NCBI GenBank assembly: GCA_024224995.1
Contig: JAAENB010000431.1
Span: 1 to 31,928, forward strand
Source of the DNA: a bacterium
GTDB lineage: Bacteria > Spirochaetota > UBA4802 > UBA5550
DNA: 31,928 bases
Direction: 5' to 3'
Part shown: positions 14,078 through 22,930 of the stretch, piece after piece
Numbering within the stretch: position 1 is the first letter of the stretch
Layout: every line of letters starts with the position of its first letter
Made by a program: the position numbers and the translations under genes
Notes under the pieces: generated by a model
What the model was told of the DNA's origin: nothing
Seen by the model: the letters and a program-made list of their open reading frames with translations, nothing else
The model's database searches: none

Positions 14078-14539
14078 TTATTTATTAAGAACTTTTTCCA
14101 GGAGTATTGCATTGTCATCACCGTAATATTTTTTCCGCATCCCGGTTTCGGAAAAACCAAGGCTCCGGTAAAATCCCCTGGCAGCGGAATTTCTCTCCCG
14201 GACTTCACAATAGATTTTTTCCGGGTTTTCATGTCTTAAGAGGGCTATAACTCGATCTATTAGCGCAGTGGCAATCCCTTCCTCTCGAAAAGATTCTTTT
14301 ACCGCGATATTATTCAACTGTATCTCACCCGCGACATTCCAGGCAACGGCAAAAGCGATAATCTCCTTTTCGAGAGGACCAATCAACTCCGCGATTATAA
14401 ATACGGAAAAAGCTGTCTTCAGTTCTTCTGCATAGGATTTTCTGCTCCAGGATATTGAGTTATTGGAGCCGATCGAATAAATACTGTCGATATCCTCTTC
14501 TCTCGCGCTCCTGATTTCAACCGCAGCTCTCTTCACCAC
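14078..14539 (-). CDS. rimI: Ribosomal-protein-alanine N-acetyltransferase RimI
   Basis: RimI is a GNAT enzyme that acetylates the N-terminus of ribosomal protein S18. The acetyl-CoA loop is visible in VKESFREEGIATALI and the RimI C-terminal pattern in CEVRERNSAARGFYRSLGF, then KKYYGDDNAILLEKVL. The reading frame is open further upstream to 14674, but that would overlap the hydratase gene by 100 bases with non-GNAT sequence. I place the start at a GTG (14539) or the adjacent TTG (14542), just after the hydratase stop; no strong ribosome site decides it. engB follows after 12 bases. Confidence 0.83.
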   Translation of the reverse strand: MVKRAAVEIRSAREEDIDSIYSIGSNNSISWSRKSYAEELKTAFSVFIIAELIGPLEKEIIAFAVAWNVAGEIQLNNIAVKESFREEGIATALIDRVIALLRHENPEKIYCEVRERNSAARGFYRSLGFSETGMRKKYYGDDNAILLEKVLNK

Positions 14540-14573
14540 CAATCTCAAAGAATCCCGGCAACCAATCCCCTGC

Positions 14574-15350
14574 CTAATTATCCTTTGCTGCCGGGTCCCG
14601 CTTCTCAAGAAAAGCGGAAATGCCTTCTTTTTTATTTTCAGTTTCACAAAGCAGCCCAAATTCATCCCGTTCATATTTTTGAGCTTCCAAAAGATCCATT
14701 TCCAGTCCTTCTTTTATAACCTTCATTGCTGTCTTTATTGCCGGACGGCCTTTTGCCGCAATAGCTGCTGCGAGCTTTTTAGCTTCCCCAACAACCTCTC
14801 CCTTTGGAGTAGTCCGGTTTACCAGCCCATAATCCGCGGCCAGGTTCCCATCAATAAAGTTTCCGGATAAAACAAGCTCATAGGCTCGTGCTTTTCCAAT
14901 GTAGCGCGGTGTTCTCTGGGTTCCGGCGTACCCGGGAATGACGCCCAGTTTAATTTCAGGCAACCCCAGTTGCGCGGTTTCATCAACAAGACGCATATGG
15001 CACGCAAGGGCAAGCTCCATGCCGCCTCCAAGAGCAAAGCCGTTAATGGCAGCGATAAAGGGTTTATCGGCATTGTCTATCATATTAAGCACATCCTGGC
15101 CGTTTTTCAAATAATCGCTTCCCTCACTCTGAGTTTTTAACTTTTCAATTTCTTTAATATCCGCGCCGGCAATAAATGCTCTGCCCGCTCCGGTAAAAAC
15201 AATAACCCGTACCGAATCATCACTCAAAGCTTTTGATACAGCCTCTTTTATATCGCTGAGAACAGGAGTGCTTAAAGCATTCATTGGGGGATTATCAATA
15301 ACCATCTCCGCAATGCCCGTTTCATCTACTGTATAGGTACACGTTGACAT
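14574..15350 (-). CDS. Enoyl-CoA hydratase/isomerase (crotonase family)
   Basis: The 258-residue crotonase hydrates trans-2-enoyl-CoA. Both catalytic glutamates are present, Glu112 in GGGMELALAC and Glu132 in GLPEIKLGVIPG, and the oxyanion-hole segments AFIAGADIKE (58-67) and NGFALGGG are intact. The start at 15350 is chosen because aaggag lies 8 bases upstream; an ATG at 15380 would add 10 non-family residues. It heads the echA-rimI-engB series, after hairpin E3 and panE. It could use the product of the acyl-CoA dehydrogenase at 2280, but substrate is unknown. Confidence 0.93.
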   Translation of the reverse strand: MSTCTYTVDETGIAEMVIDNPPMNALSTPVLSDIKEAVSKALSDDSVRVIVFTGAGRAFIAGADIKEIEKLKTQSEGSDYLKNGQDVLNMIDNADKPFIAAINGFALGGGMELALACHMRLVDETAQLGLPEIKLGVIPGYAGTQRTPRYIGKARAYELVLSGNFIDGNLAADYGLVNRTTPKGEVVGEAKKLAAAIAAKGRPAIKTAMKVIKEGLEMDLLEAQKYERDEFGLLCETENKKEGISAFLEKRDPAAKDN

Positions 15351-15468
15351 ATCTTTTCTCCTTATAACTGTTATATTCAAATACCATAAATTTTATAAAT
15401 AATAACCTCTATTTTCATGCGATATATGTCAATTGTTTTTATTGGGGCGTGATTGGGGATAGCGGCGC

Positions 15469-15556
15469 AGCCGAGAGGCAATCTCTCTTCGGAATGCTGC
15501 GGAACTCCCTCCGGTCAAACAGTCCTCACATCCCGAAGAGAGATTGCCTCTCGGCT
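15469..15556. repeat. Hairpin family member E3
   Basis: Arms 15469-15492 and 15533-15556 are perfect 24-bp complements, and the loop is the minus-strand orientation of the core (GCTGCGGAACTCCCTCC, then GTCAAACAGTCCTCACA). The stem sequence is unrelated to E1 and E2. It sits between panE and the hydratase, both read right to left. Confidence 0.92.
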
Positions 15557-15577
15557 AATGACGTTTCTTCATCTTCA

Positions 15578-15609
15578 CCGATAACCGATCACCGGTTACC
15601 GATAACCCT
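15578..15609. repeat. Cluster of CCGATAACC/CCGATCACC words
   Basis: The words ACCGATAACC, CCGATCACC and GGTTACCGATAACC follow each other directly after E3. They match the arms of the inverted repeat at 4151-4246 and the words near 31711-31753, marking a dispersed intergenic repeat. Confidence 0.5.
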
Positions 15610-15612
15610 CCC

Positions 15613-16509
15613 CTACCCCTCTTTTGCCTTAATTAAGTAAAAGATTGTTTCGTTGAAGGGGGTGTTTATGGAAGATTGCCTGCCGAATTCTACTATTTTC
15701 CCGGTAATGCTCTCTATTTCGGTTTTTCTGTTATTGCTGATATCCTGGAGCATGGAGCAGCGATTAACTGAGGTTTTCCGGCAGATTTGCGCGGTAGTAT
15801 CAAGCATGGCAGCTAAATCAACAGAAACACCAAGAGACTGAGCTACTGCAACGGCCTCAGTTACTATCTTTTGCTGAAGGGTATAGGCGTATTCATTTTC
15901 GACAATTTCTCCGTTGGTAACGGAAAGAAGTGCTCCAAGAGGATTGATCCCGGCGTTTATAATGGCTTTTTTCCATACAGCTTCATGGGGAGTGCTGGTA
16001 ATTGCTATGGGAAGTTTTACCGTCTTAAAAATATTTTGAACCGCATGAACAGCCTTCTCACTCATGCCCCCGATCATGTTCTCGCCCAATCCGCCTAATT
16101 TAACTGTTGCAGCATCGAGCTTTGCAGCCCCCGTTGCTGTTGTTCCGTACACGATCCGTTCTTCCGGAATATGTTGTGAAATAATATCATAATTTCCAAG
16201 TCCGTTCTGGAGGGAAACAAGCACCGCTTCTGCTCCCAGAGAACTTTTTATTTCGAGGATTGCCTTTTCTGTGGAATAACTCTTTACAAAAAGAAAAACA
16301 ATAGGGCAATCACGCAGTATTAAGGGGTCCGCTTCTACCGGTATATGCAGCAGTATCTCTTCATCATTAACAAGAACCCGAAGGCCCTTTTTCAGGGACG
16401 CCACTGCCGCAGCGTCCTTTTCAAGTAATACCGGCTCCATTCCCGCGCTTTTAAAAAAATACGCGAAAACAGATCCCATTGCTCCCGCGCCCACAATTCC
16501 TATTTTCAT
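15613..16509 (-). CDS. panE: 2-dehydropantoate 2-reductase (ketopantoate reductase)
   Basis: PanE reduces ketopantoate to pantoate with NADPH in pantothenate/CoA synthesis. The 298-residue protein begins with the Rossmann motif IGIVGAGAMGSVFAYFF (GxGxxG at 7-12). The catalytic helix is recognisable in VWKKAIINAGINPLGALLSV, and the ApbA C-terminal domain follows. Family length is about 300. The ribosome site is agggga before ATG 16509. Other 2-hydroxyacid reductases of the ApbA/PanE family cannot be excluded because no other pantothenate genes are nearby. Confidence 0.85.
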   Translation of the reverse strand: MKIGIVGAGAMGSVFAYFFKSAGMEPVLLEKDAAAVASLKKGLRVLVNDEEILLHIPVEADPLILRDCPIVFLFVKSYSTEKAILEIKSSLGAEAVLVSLQNGLGNYDIISQHIPEERIVYGTTATGAAKLDAATVKLGGLGENMIGGMSEKAVHAVQNIFKTVKLPIAITSTPHEAVWKKAIINAGINPLGALLSVTNGEIVENEYAYTLQQKIVTEAVAVAQSLGVSVDLAAMLDTTAQICRKTSVNRCSMLQDISNNRKTEIESITGKIVEFGRQSSINTPFNETIFYLIKAKEG

Positions 16510-16592
16510 ATAACAGTTCTCCCCTGCTATTTAGCATGATATAGCCCTGTTAAAAAGCAATCACTATTTAGGGGATGCTCAAGAAAATTGGA

Positions 16593-16762
16593 GTGTCTTA
16601 ATATACCGAAAAATGTAATTCGGAATGTAGACTATGCCCGGAGTGATGCCTCGGCAGATTGTGAGGCTGTCTGAGCGGAGCGAGTTCCGAACATTCTGCC
16701 GAGGTATTGCTCCGGGCATAGTCTACATTCCGGGTTGATATACCTTATATAGATACACGACC
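16593..16762. repeat. Short hairpin repeat R2, copy interrupted by hairpin E4
   Basis: Outer pieces GTGTCTTAATATACCG (16593) to AATT (16620) and CCGGGTTGATATACC to ACACGACC (16762) match the reverse complement of 13250-13314, with the central AATT|CCGG separated by about 105 bases. The left piece differs at one base in 28; the right piece is more diverged. Confidence 0.8.
16621..16732. repeat. Hairpin family member E4, nested in repeat R2
   Basis: Arms 16621-16658 and 16695-16732 pair over 38 bp; the only three imperfections would be G-U pairs in RNA. The 36-base loop carries a diverged core (TTGTGAGGCTGTCTGAGCGG, then GAGTTCCG). Direct ATTC tetramers at 16618 and 16727 bracket it and could be a target duplication. 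Confidence 0.88.
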
Positions 16763-16768
16763 GGAAAA

Positions 16769-18646
16769 TTACATTGAGGCCGCCAGGAGATGCTTATTTC
16801 TCTCCAGGATCTTGCGGACCCTGTTCCGGTAATTCCGGGTATCATCGGGAGTTTCTTTGTACACCCGTTCCGCAATCTTTGTGATATTACCGTTATAGTC
16901 ATCATACATTTCAAGTACTGCCGCGTCTTCACAATCCCGTGAAAACTCGGGCAAATTACCATTATAATAATGTACGATATTGGTCAGGAGATGCTTGAAT
17001 TTATACCGGTATGCCTGCCTCAGTTTTCCCAGCTCTTTTTCCAGTACATCAGTACGAACCGCTCCGCCGCCGACGGTAATAATCCCGGTCTTCTTTACCA
17101 GGTTTCGAAGCTCACGAACATTACCCGGCCATGAATACCGTTTTAAAATATCCAGCGCAGTGTCATCAAAAATAATAAACCCCTGCTGCCGCGCGTAATG
17201 ATCAACCAGGCACGCTATATCTTCACTGCCGCGCTCCCGTAAAGGAGGCAAATCGATATGATACCCGCTTAAGCGGTAAAAAAGATCTTCACGAAACGTT
17301 CCCTCCTGTACCATTTTTTGAAGATCAACATTTGTCGCGCAAATGAGCCGAAAATCGACATGTTTCGGTTTTTCACTTCCTATGGGATAAATCTTTTTGG
17401 CATCCAGAACCCGCAGCAGCTTTGCCTGCTGATCAAGGGACAGGTTCTCAATCTCATCAAGGAACAGGGTTCCTTGATGCGCGAACTCCATTTTTCCCCG
17501 GCGCTCGGCTGCGGCACCGGTAAAAGCCCCTCTGCAATAACCAAACAACTCGCTCTCAAAAAGAGACTCAGGTATTGACGCGCAATCAAGTTCCATATAA
17601 TTTTTTTCCCTTCGTGAACTTGCCATATGTATAGCCGAAGCAACCATCCCCTTGCCGGTACCGGTCTCTCCGTAAACAAGGACCGGTATATCAAATTCGG
17701 CAACCTCCAGGATCTCTTTCCTGATGCTGCTCATGAGCCGGCTGCTGCCTATTATGTCAATAACCCTTGAATTCATCCCGCTTGCTATTCTCTCCGGACC
17801 GGCCAATTCCATGGCAGTCTCCTTCAAGATTGCCCCCATTGCCAGACCAATTTTTTTCAGTGTTTCATCCCGACTCTCTACCTTCTCAATAAAATCCTTT
17901 GCTCCTGACTGTAGAGACTCTACGATGAGACCGGTGTTCACGTGATTACTCAAAAAGATAACCGGAATTCCGGGATCAATTTCCACCAGTTCTTTTAACA
18001 GGGATAATCCGCATTGTGCGTCAATAGCAGAGGAATCATCTACTCCAATAAGAATGGAATCATACCCGTCTATGGAACCGTCTTTTGCCGCGGACTGAGC
18101 GAGAAAAAAATCGTTGATACTCTCAATCTCATATTCCACTGCGAAATGAGATTCTACAGCGACCGTAAATTCCCGGTTGGCATCGATCAATAATATCTTT
18201 TGCCTGCCAACCGGTGCCAAATTGGATGAAGCATTATTCCTGGTTCCTTTACGGATCTTTTCAATGAGCGCGATAAACGCTTCACCATTTTTACTCTCAC
18301 TATTAACAGGAGATATCCCCGTTCTTGACCGCTCAATATAGTCAGTAGCGCCATATTTTAAACATTGAACAGCAATGGAAATTCCCGATACCGCGGAAAT
18401 CATCACTACGGGAGTCTCTATTGCCGACCCCCGAATAAGGCGCAGCAGCTCCATTCCCGGATCACTGTCGGAGCGGTCCTGCACTCCCAGTATTATTATA
18501 TCAAAATTTTTATTCGCGCAATACTCGCCTGCCAGGGCGGGAGTATCCGCAACCACAATCTCATGCCTGTCTGTATACCGGTGAACAAGTAATTTTTCAA
18601 GACTCTGCGCGTAACCACCATCAGCATCAAAAATCAATATCTTCAT
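16769..18646 (-). CDS. Sigma-54-dependent activator with two degenerate receiver domains
   Basis: This enhancer-binding protein should activate RpoN-dependent promoters. The 625 residues contain two receiver-like domains (about 1-132 and 149-275), an AAA+ domain (about 297-530) with Walker A GETGTGKG (326-333), the sigma-54-contact loop GAFTGA (373-378) and Walker B TLFLDEIE, then a C-terminal Fis-like DNA-binding segment (NGNITKIAERVYKE). Both receivers have Gly (54 and 201) where the phosphoacceptor Asp should be, and Ala in place of the second acidic-pocket residue. Start 18646 follows aaggggg and opens the receiver fold directly; an ATG at 18682 would add 12 residues. Confidence 0.9.
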   Translation of the reverse strand: MKILIFDADGGYAQSLEKLLVHRYTDRHEIVVADTPALAGEYCANKNFDIIILGVQDRSDSDPGMELLRLIRGSAIETPVVMISAVSGISIAVQCLKYGATDYIERSRTGISPVNSESKNGEAFIALIEKIRKGTRNNASSNLAPVGRQKILLIDANREFTVAVESHFAVEYEIESINDFFLAQSAAKDGSIDGYDSILIGVDDSSAIDAQCGLSLLKELVEIDPGIPVIFLSNHVNTGLIVESLQSGAKDFIEKVESRDETLKKIGLAMGAILKETAMELAGPERIASGMNSRVIDIIGSSRLMSSIRKEILEVAEFDIPVLVYGETGTGKGMVASAIHMASSRREKNYMELDCASIPESLFESELFGYCRGAFTGAAAERRGKMEFAHQGTLFLDEIENLSLDQQAKLLRVLDAKKIYPIGSEKPKHVDFRLICATNVDLQKMVQEGTFREDLFYRLSGYHIDLPPLRERGSEDIACLVDHYARQQGFIIFDDTALDILKRYSWPGNVRELRNLVKKTGIITVGGGAVRTDVLEKELGKLRQAYRYKFKHLLTNIVHYYNGNLPEFSRDCEDAAVLEMYDDYNGNITKIAERVYKETPDDTRNYRNRVRKILERNKHLLAASM

Positions 18647-18695
18647 GAGCGATACCCCCTTCAAAGTTGTTTTATCAATCATAATATGTATCTCT

Positions 18696-18715
18696 CCTGC
18701 TTTTATGGAAGCAGG
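18696..18715 (-). promoter_or_regulatory. Leader hairpin of the sigma-54 activator gene
   Basis: CCTGCTT and AAGCAGG pair around TTATGG in the untranslated leader. On the minus strand the 3' arm runs into AGGAGAG, the ribosome site for the alternative upstream start at 18682. A TTGGCA (18762-18767) with TATAAC or TATAGT downstream is a possible but poorly spaced promoter. Confidence 0.35.
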
Positions 18716-18871
18716 GCCCTATTTGTATTTTTTTTTGTTATACTATATTAATGTACTTTAGTGCCAAATCGTGACAAAAAAATTCTCCTCTGCCGTAAAA
18801 AAGTGATTTATTCTTGACTAACTCAAAAAAAACGATACGTTTAAAAAAATTCATGAATAAACCCGGAATAT

Positions 18872-19396
18872 ATGCCAATACTTGAAAAAAAAGATACCGA
18901 ATTTACGGAAGCCTATAGTCTTTACTATTCTGTTGTATTCGGCTCTATTTATACCAAAATCGGTAAGACCGATATTGCCGATGATCTTTCCCAGGAGGTA
19001 TTTATACGCTTTTACTCAAATATGGAAAAAGTCTACAATATACGGCCCTGGCTGCTCAGTACGGTTAAAAATGTTTTATTCGAGTTTTACCGGAAAGAGC
19101 AAAATATGCCCGATGAACTGGCAGACGCTGAGGTCAACAACGACATTGCCTTAACATTCGTTAACGGCTTTCGTGATACCAGGATCATTATTGATGACGC
19201 TATTGAGAATATCGAAGACCCCGTACATCAATCGATCTTTGACCTTGTTGCTGTCCAAAACTATAGCTATGAACGAGCCGGAAAACAACTGGGGCTTAAC
19301 AAAAGACAGATTAAATACCGCTATGGACTTATCGTAAAAAGTGTTCTCGACTTCTTAAAAAAGAGCGGTATTGAGTCCATTGAGGATCTTTTATGA
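18872..19396 (+). CDS. ECF-type RNA polymerase sigma factor
   Basis: The 174-residue protein has region 2 (about 10-70: Y..YYSVVFGSIYTKIG, then IADDLSQEVFIRFYSNMEKV and RPWLLSTVKNVLFEFYRKE) and region 4 (about 125-165: VAVQNYSYERAGKQLGLNKR, QIKYRYGLIVKSVL), the two-domain plan of extracytoplasmic-function sigma factors. Similarity is recognisable but not close to a named group. The ATG has only a weak ribosome site (cccggaata). It overlaps the next gene by four bases (ATGA), as sigma/anti-sigma pairs often do. TTGACT at 18814 may be a -35 without a good -10. Confidence 0.8.
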   Translation: MPILEKKDTEFTEAYSLYYSVVFGSIYTKIGKTDIADDLSQEVFIRFYSNMEKVYNIRPWLLSTVKNVLFEFYRKEQNMPDELADAEVNNDIALTFVNGFRDTRIIIDDAIENIEDPVHQSIFDLVAVQNYSYERAGKQLGLNKRQIKYRYGLIVKSVLDFLKKSGIESIEDLL

Positions 19397-20121
19397 AAGA
19401 TGATTTTACACTATTAAAGCAGCTCCTTGAAAAATACAGGGTTACCCGGCCCTTACCGGAAGGAATACAGGATCATCTTATTGCCACCCGGAGACAATCA
19501 CTGGTAAAGATCTTAAAAAAGCTGGGCAGGTATAATCCTGTTTTTGGGGCTATCATTTTTATTTTCTTTCTTTTTAAGAAATTTGGTATAAGTTTTTCCG
19601 TTGTTCAAAGCGCTCTTATACTCGCGGCTGTTTCTGCTGTTGCGGCTGTTTCCATTTCTACGGGAGTTTATATGGGCGTAACATATTTTGTTAATCAGGA
19701 AGTAGAAAAACCTGTGCTCACCACCGATATTCCCAGCCCTGCTCCTGAGCCCAAAAAACCAACGAAACCCATTGCTGTAAAACCTCCCCAAAAGAAGCAG
19801 TTTACCAATACAATTGTGCTCAACCCCTTTCGCAGCAGCAACCTGGACAGGAATACTTCCAACCGGATAATGAGGAATATAAAAAATGAGCTTACCCGGC
19901 TGCGCGGAAAAAACAACCTTGTAAAAGACCTGGGGGCGGGTCCGGGAATATTCGTCTTTGGCTCTGCTGAAAAAATTAAGAACACCTACCGCATCTCTGC
20001 AAGGGGCGTAGGCAAGGACGGGAATATTCTGTTCAAATTCGTTGAAGAGTCACAAACCCCGGAAGGGGTAAACCAGGCAAGTCGAAAAATAGCCGGGACT
20101 ATATCCCGAAGAGTTAAATAA
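19393..20121 (+). CDS. Membrane protein coupled to the ECF sigma factor (possible anti-sigma)
   Basis: The 242-residue protein has a cytoplasmic N-terminus of about 45 residues, two hydrophobic segments (about 50-65 and 73-102), a Pro-rich linker (PSPAPEPKKPTKPIAVKPPQ) and a periplasmic domain with a short beta-rich ending (GIFVFGSAEKIKNTYRISAR). Its start overlaps the sigma stop, so the two are made together. Location and topology suggest it holds the sigma factor at the membrane, but no zinc-binding or known anti-sigma motif is visible. It might instead be a sensor or an envelope protein in the regulon. Confidence 0.75.
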   Translation: MKDDFTLLKQLLEKYRVTRPLPEGIQDHLIATRRQSLVKILKKLGRYNPVFGAIIFIFFLFKKFGISFSVVQSALILAAVSAVAAVSISTGVYMGVTYFVNQEVEKPVLTTDIPSPAPEPKKPTKPIAVKPPQKKQFTNTIVLNPFRSSNLDRNTSNRIMRNIKNELTRLRGKNNLVKDLGAGPGIFVFGSAEKIKNTYRISARGVGKDGNILFKFVEESQTPEGVNQASRKIAGTISRRVK

Positions 20122-20136
20122 GCCAATATTTTTTGA

Positions 20137-20165
20137 TTGATTTATACCGGGATAAGAGGTATAGT
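20137..20165 (+). promoter_or_regulatory. Promoter of the first RsbU-type gene, near-leaderless
   Basis: TTGATT at 20137-20142 and TATAGT at 20160-20165 are separated by 17 bases. The ATG at 20176 lies only ten bases after the -10, and no Shine-Dalgarno sequence precedes it, so the transcript would have a leader of a few bases at most. Confidence 0.5.
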
Positions 20166-20175
20166 ATACTGAATT

Positions 20176-21531
20176 ATGCGAGAACAAGTCAACAGGATCA
20201 TCTCAATTTTATCCGGATCACGGAAAGAATATAGCCTCGACCACCGGGTCTTTAATGTATTATGCCTCCTTACTTCCATTCTCACTTTTTTTTCTTTACT
20301 CGCCAACAGTATCATGGATATCAATATCGCGGTTATAGCAGTTTCCGGGATAGTCATGGTTTCCTGCTTCGGGTTTTATCTCTATTCCAGGATTAGAAAA
20401 AGTTTTAGATTGCTTGTGTGGCCTATGGTATTCCTGGCATACTTCGCTATTCTCCCCGCGTGGTTCCTGAACGGCGGAACCAGGGGAGCAACCCAATATA
20501 TCTATTTTGCCGCAATGGCTGTTTCACTGGTCATTGTTAACATGAAAACCAAAATATTTGTTATTATACTGTATACCGGCACAACAATAGCGCTTCCTAT
20601 TATTGAGTACTATAACAAAAGTCTCATAGCAGCCTATGGAAGCCCCCTGGTGAGATATATCGACATACTTATCACCTTTCCCATAACCCTGCTTATCATC
20701 GGTTCCGGATTTATAATTATGCTTAACAACTACCGGGATCTTCATTACAAACTAAAGACTACAAATGAGAAGCTTACTGTTAAAAACCATGAAATTGAAA
20801 ACGATATAATCATGGCAAAAAAAATACAGCAGCAGTTTATTCCGCTTTCCGATCCGACCCCCTATATTCATGCCCTGTACAAACCGGTGGAGCATGTTGG
20901 CGGAGACTATTTCGATTTTGTCAAATTCAGGGATTCAAAGAATATAGGGATTTTTATATCCGATGTGTCGGGTCATGGTGTTCAGGGAGCGTTTATCACC
21001 TCAATGATAAAATCGAATTTACAGCATGCCGGACTGATGAAAGAAAACCCGGCAGAACTCCTGGAATTTTTAAATATACAGCTCTTTGATACAATCTATG
21101 ATAATTTCATTACCGCCTTTTACGGTATTTTTAATCCCGATGACGGTACCCTGCGTTACGCCAATGCCGGACACATGCCGCCTGTTGTTATTTCAGGGAA
21201 TACGGTGAAAGAACTCTCCGGAAAAAAAGGGCCGCCCCTGGCAATCGCGGACGCGGAAGACTTAAAAAAAATGAAAAAAGAATACAGCAACAATGAAACA
21301 CAAATCGATCCCGCAAGTAAATTATTGCTCTATACCGATGGTGTTACGGAAGCCATTAAAATAACGGGGGAAAGCGAAAATTTTGAATATAAAACAATGA
21401 AACGTGTCCTCATAGCAAAGAGTACTCTTAATTGCAAAAAATTCGTAAGTGCAATCTTTGAGGAAATGGTTCTTTTTAGAGGATCAGAAACTTTTGATGA
21501 TGATATCTGTCTCATTTGTGTCGATGTCTAA
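20176..21531 (+). CDS. Membrane-bound PP2C/SpoIIE-type serine phosphatase, copy 1
   Basis: The N-terminal half (about 25-190) has roughly six hydrophobic segments; a short linker helix (NEKLTVKNHEIENDIIMAKK) leads to a PP2C domain (about 215-451). Metal-binding aspartates are in VGGDYFDF, FISDVSGHG, YTDGVTEA and FDDDICLICVDV, so it should be active. RsbU-like enzymes dephosphorylate anti-sigma-factor antagonists and so release sigma factors; the target here is unknown. The start aligns with that of the next gene. A near-identical architecture follows directly, so these are tandem duplicates. Confidence 0.9.
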   Translation: MREQVNRIISILSGSRKEYSLDHRVFNVLCLLTSILTFFSLLANSIMDINIAVIAVSGIVMVSCFGFYLYSRIRKSFRLLVWPMVFLAYFAILPAWFLNGGTRGATQYIYFAAMAVSLVIVNMKTKIFVIILYTGTTIALPIIEYYNKSLIAAYGSPLVRYIDILITFPITLLIIGSGFIIMLNNYRDLHYKLKTTNEKLTVKNHEIENDIIMAKKIQQQFIPLSDPTPYIHALYKPVEHVGGDYFDFVKFRDSKNIGIFISDVSGHGVQGAFITSMIKSNLQHAGLMKENPAELLEFLNIQLFDTIYDNFITAFYGIFNPDDGTLRYANAGHMPPVVISGNTVKELSGKKGPPLAIADAEDLKKMKKEYSNNETQIDPASKLLLYTDGVTEAIKITGESENFEYKTMKRVLIAKSTLNCKKFVSAIFEEMVLFRGSETFDDDICLICVDV

Positions 21532-21544
21532 GAGTAAAATTATT

Positions 21545-22930
21545 ATGCAAAAAATACTGAATAAAATAATATCTTTTTTACTTTTTTTACCCGGATCAAA
21601 GGAAAAATTCCCTATTGAGCAACGGATCTTTAACAGCCTGGCTTTACTCATTACCGCTTTTACCGTAATGGCCACAATGCTGAATTTAGGAATCACCGTT
21701 AATCCGCTGGTAACAATCAGCACAGGAATCTTATCAATCTGCATATTTGGAGTCTACTTATACTCCAGGATTTCCCGGCAGTATAAAACGTTTATTATTC
21801 CCCTGGTTTTTACTGTATATTGTATCCTCGTGCTTCAATGGTTCCTGAACGCGGGCACCGGGGGAGCGGTACAATACACTTATTTTCTTGGAATGCCGCT
21901 ATCACTGATTCTCATAAAAAGAAACTACCGCGTGTTTATTCTGCTCTTATATACGATTACCATAATTATATTGGTAACTATTGAATATTTCTTTCCCAAC
22001 CTCCTCCAGCGTTACGTCTCGCCCATGGACCGGCTTGTGGACATTGTTATTACCTTTGGATCTATTATGCTCCTTTCGGGAAGCGGAATATTTCTACTCC
22101 TGGCAAATTATCGCGGGCTTCACCGGGAGCTTGAAAAAAACAATGCGAAACTGCTTAAAAGAAGGGAAGAAATTGAGAACGATATTATTATGGCACAAAA
22201 GATTCAACAGCAATTTATCCCGGCTTTCGACCCGACTTATTTTATTCACGCGCTCTATAAACCAATGGAACATGTTGGCGGTGATTATTACGATTTCATT
22301 AAGTTCAGAGACCCCGATTTAACCGGGATATTTATTTGCGATGTTTCAGGACGCGGGGTTCCTGCCGCGTTTATCACTTCCATGATAAAATCCAATATGC
22401 AGCATGCCGGAACAAAAAGAGAAGACCCGGCAGAGCTTCTTATGTACCTGAATCATGAATTATTCGACATTACGGAAAACAACTCTATCTCGGCTTTCTA
22501 CGGCATCTTTAACGCTCAAACCGGGGAACTGCGCTACTCCAACGCGGGGCATCCCCCTCCGTTGATCCTGTCACACAAATCGATTGATCATATTGTTGGG
22601 AAAATGGGGCCTCCCCTGGCACTTACCAATAACCAGGGCCTGGAGAAATTACAAAAAACATATGTTGCCAGCTCAGTAACAATTCCTTTTAACAGCAAAT
22701 TATTGTTTTTTACGGACGGACTAACCAAAGCAACAAGTAAAAAAAACGCGGCCGAGCGCTTTGAAGACTCTAAAATGAAACGGGTACTCATTACCAGCGA
22801 CAGCCTGGATTGCACGGAATTCGTGCACCGCGTATTCCGTGAACTGGTTATCTTCCGGGGCTCTGAAAACTTCAGCGACGACATCTGCATTATCTGCGTT
22901 GATGTTAATCCGCCACATCAAGAACAATAA
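21545..22930 (+). CDS. Membrane-bound PP2C/SpoIIE-type serine phosphatase, copy 2
   Basis: This paralogue of the preceding gene has the same plan: multi-span membrane domain (about 25-185) plus PP2C domain. Metal ligands are conserved in VGGDYYDFIKF, FICDVSGRGVPAAF, FFTDGLTKA and FSDDICIICVDV. The start at 21545 matches copy 1 by alignment (NKIISFL versus NRIISIL); an earlier ATG at 21524 overlaps the upstream stop and would add seven residues. The membrane halves have diverged more than the phosphatase halves, suggesting different signals and a shared output. The 3' end overlaps the convergent hybrid kinase by 26 bases. Confidence 0.9.
   Translation: MQKILNKIISFLLFLPGSKEKFPIEQRIFNSLALLITAFTVMATMLNLGITVNPLVTISTGILSICIFGVYLYSRISRQYKTFIIPLVFTVYCILVLQWFLNAGTGGAVQYTYFLGMPLSLILIKRNYRVFILLLYTITIIILVTIEYFFPNLLQRYVSPMDRLVDIVITFGSIMLLSGSGIFLLLANYRGLHRELEKNNAKLLKRREEIENDIIMAQKIQQQFIPAFDPTYFIHALYKPMEHVGGDYYDFIKFRDPDLTGIFICDVSGRGVPAAFITSMIKSNMQHAGTKREDPAELLMYLNHELFDITENNSISAFYGIFNAQTGELRYSNAGHPPPLILSHKSIDHIVGKMGPPLALTNNQGLEKLQKTYVASSVTIPFNSKLLFFTDGLTKATSKKNAAERFEDSKMKRVLITSDSLDCTEFVHRVFRELVIFRGSENFSDDICIICVDVNPPHQEQ

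Noticed and set aside
14540..14674. N-terminal extension of RimI up to 14674
   Set aside because: It would overlap the hydratase gene by 100 bases and its residues do not fit the GNAT family; a start next to the hydratase stop is more likely.
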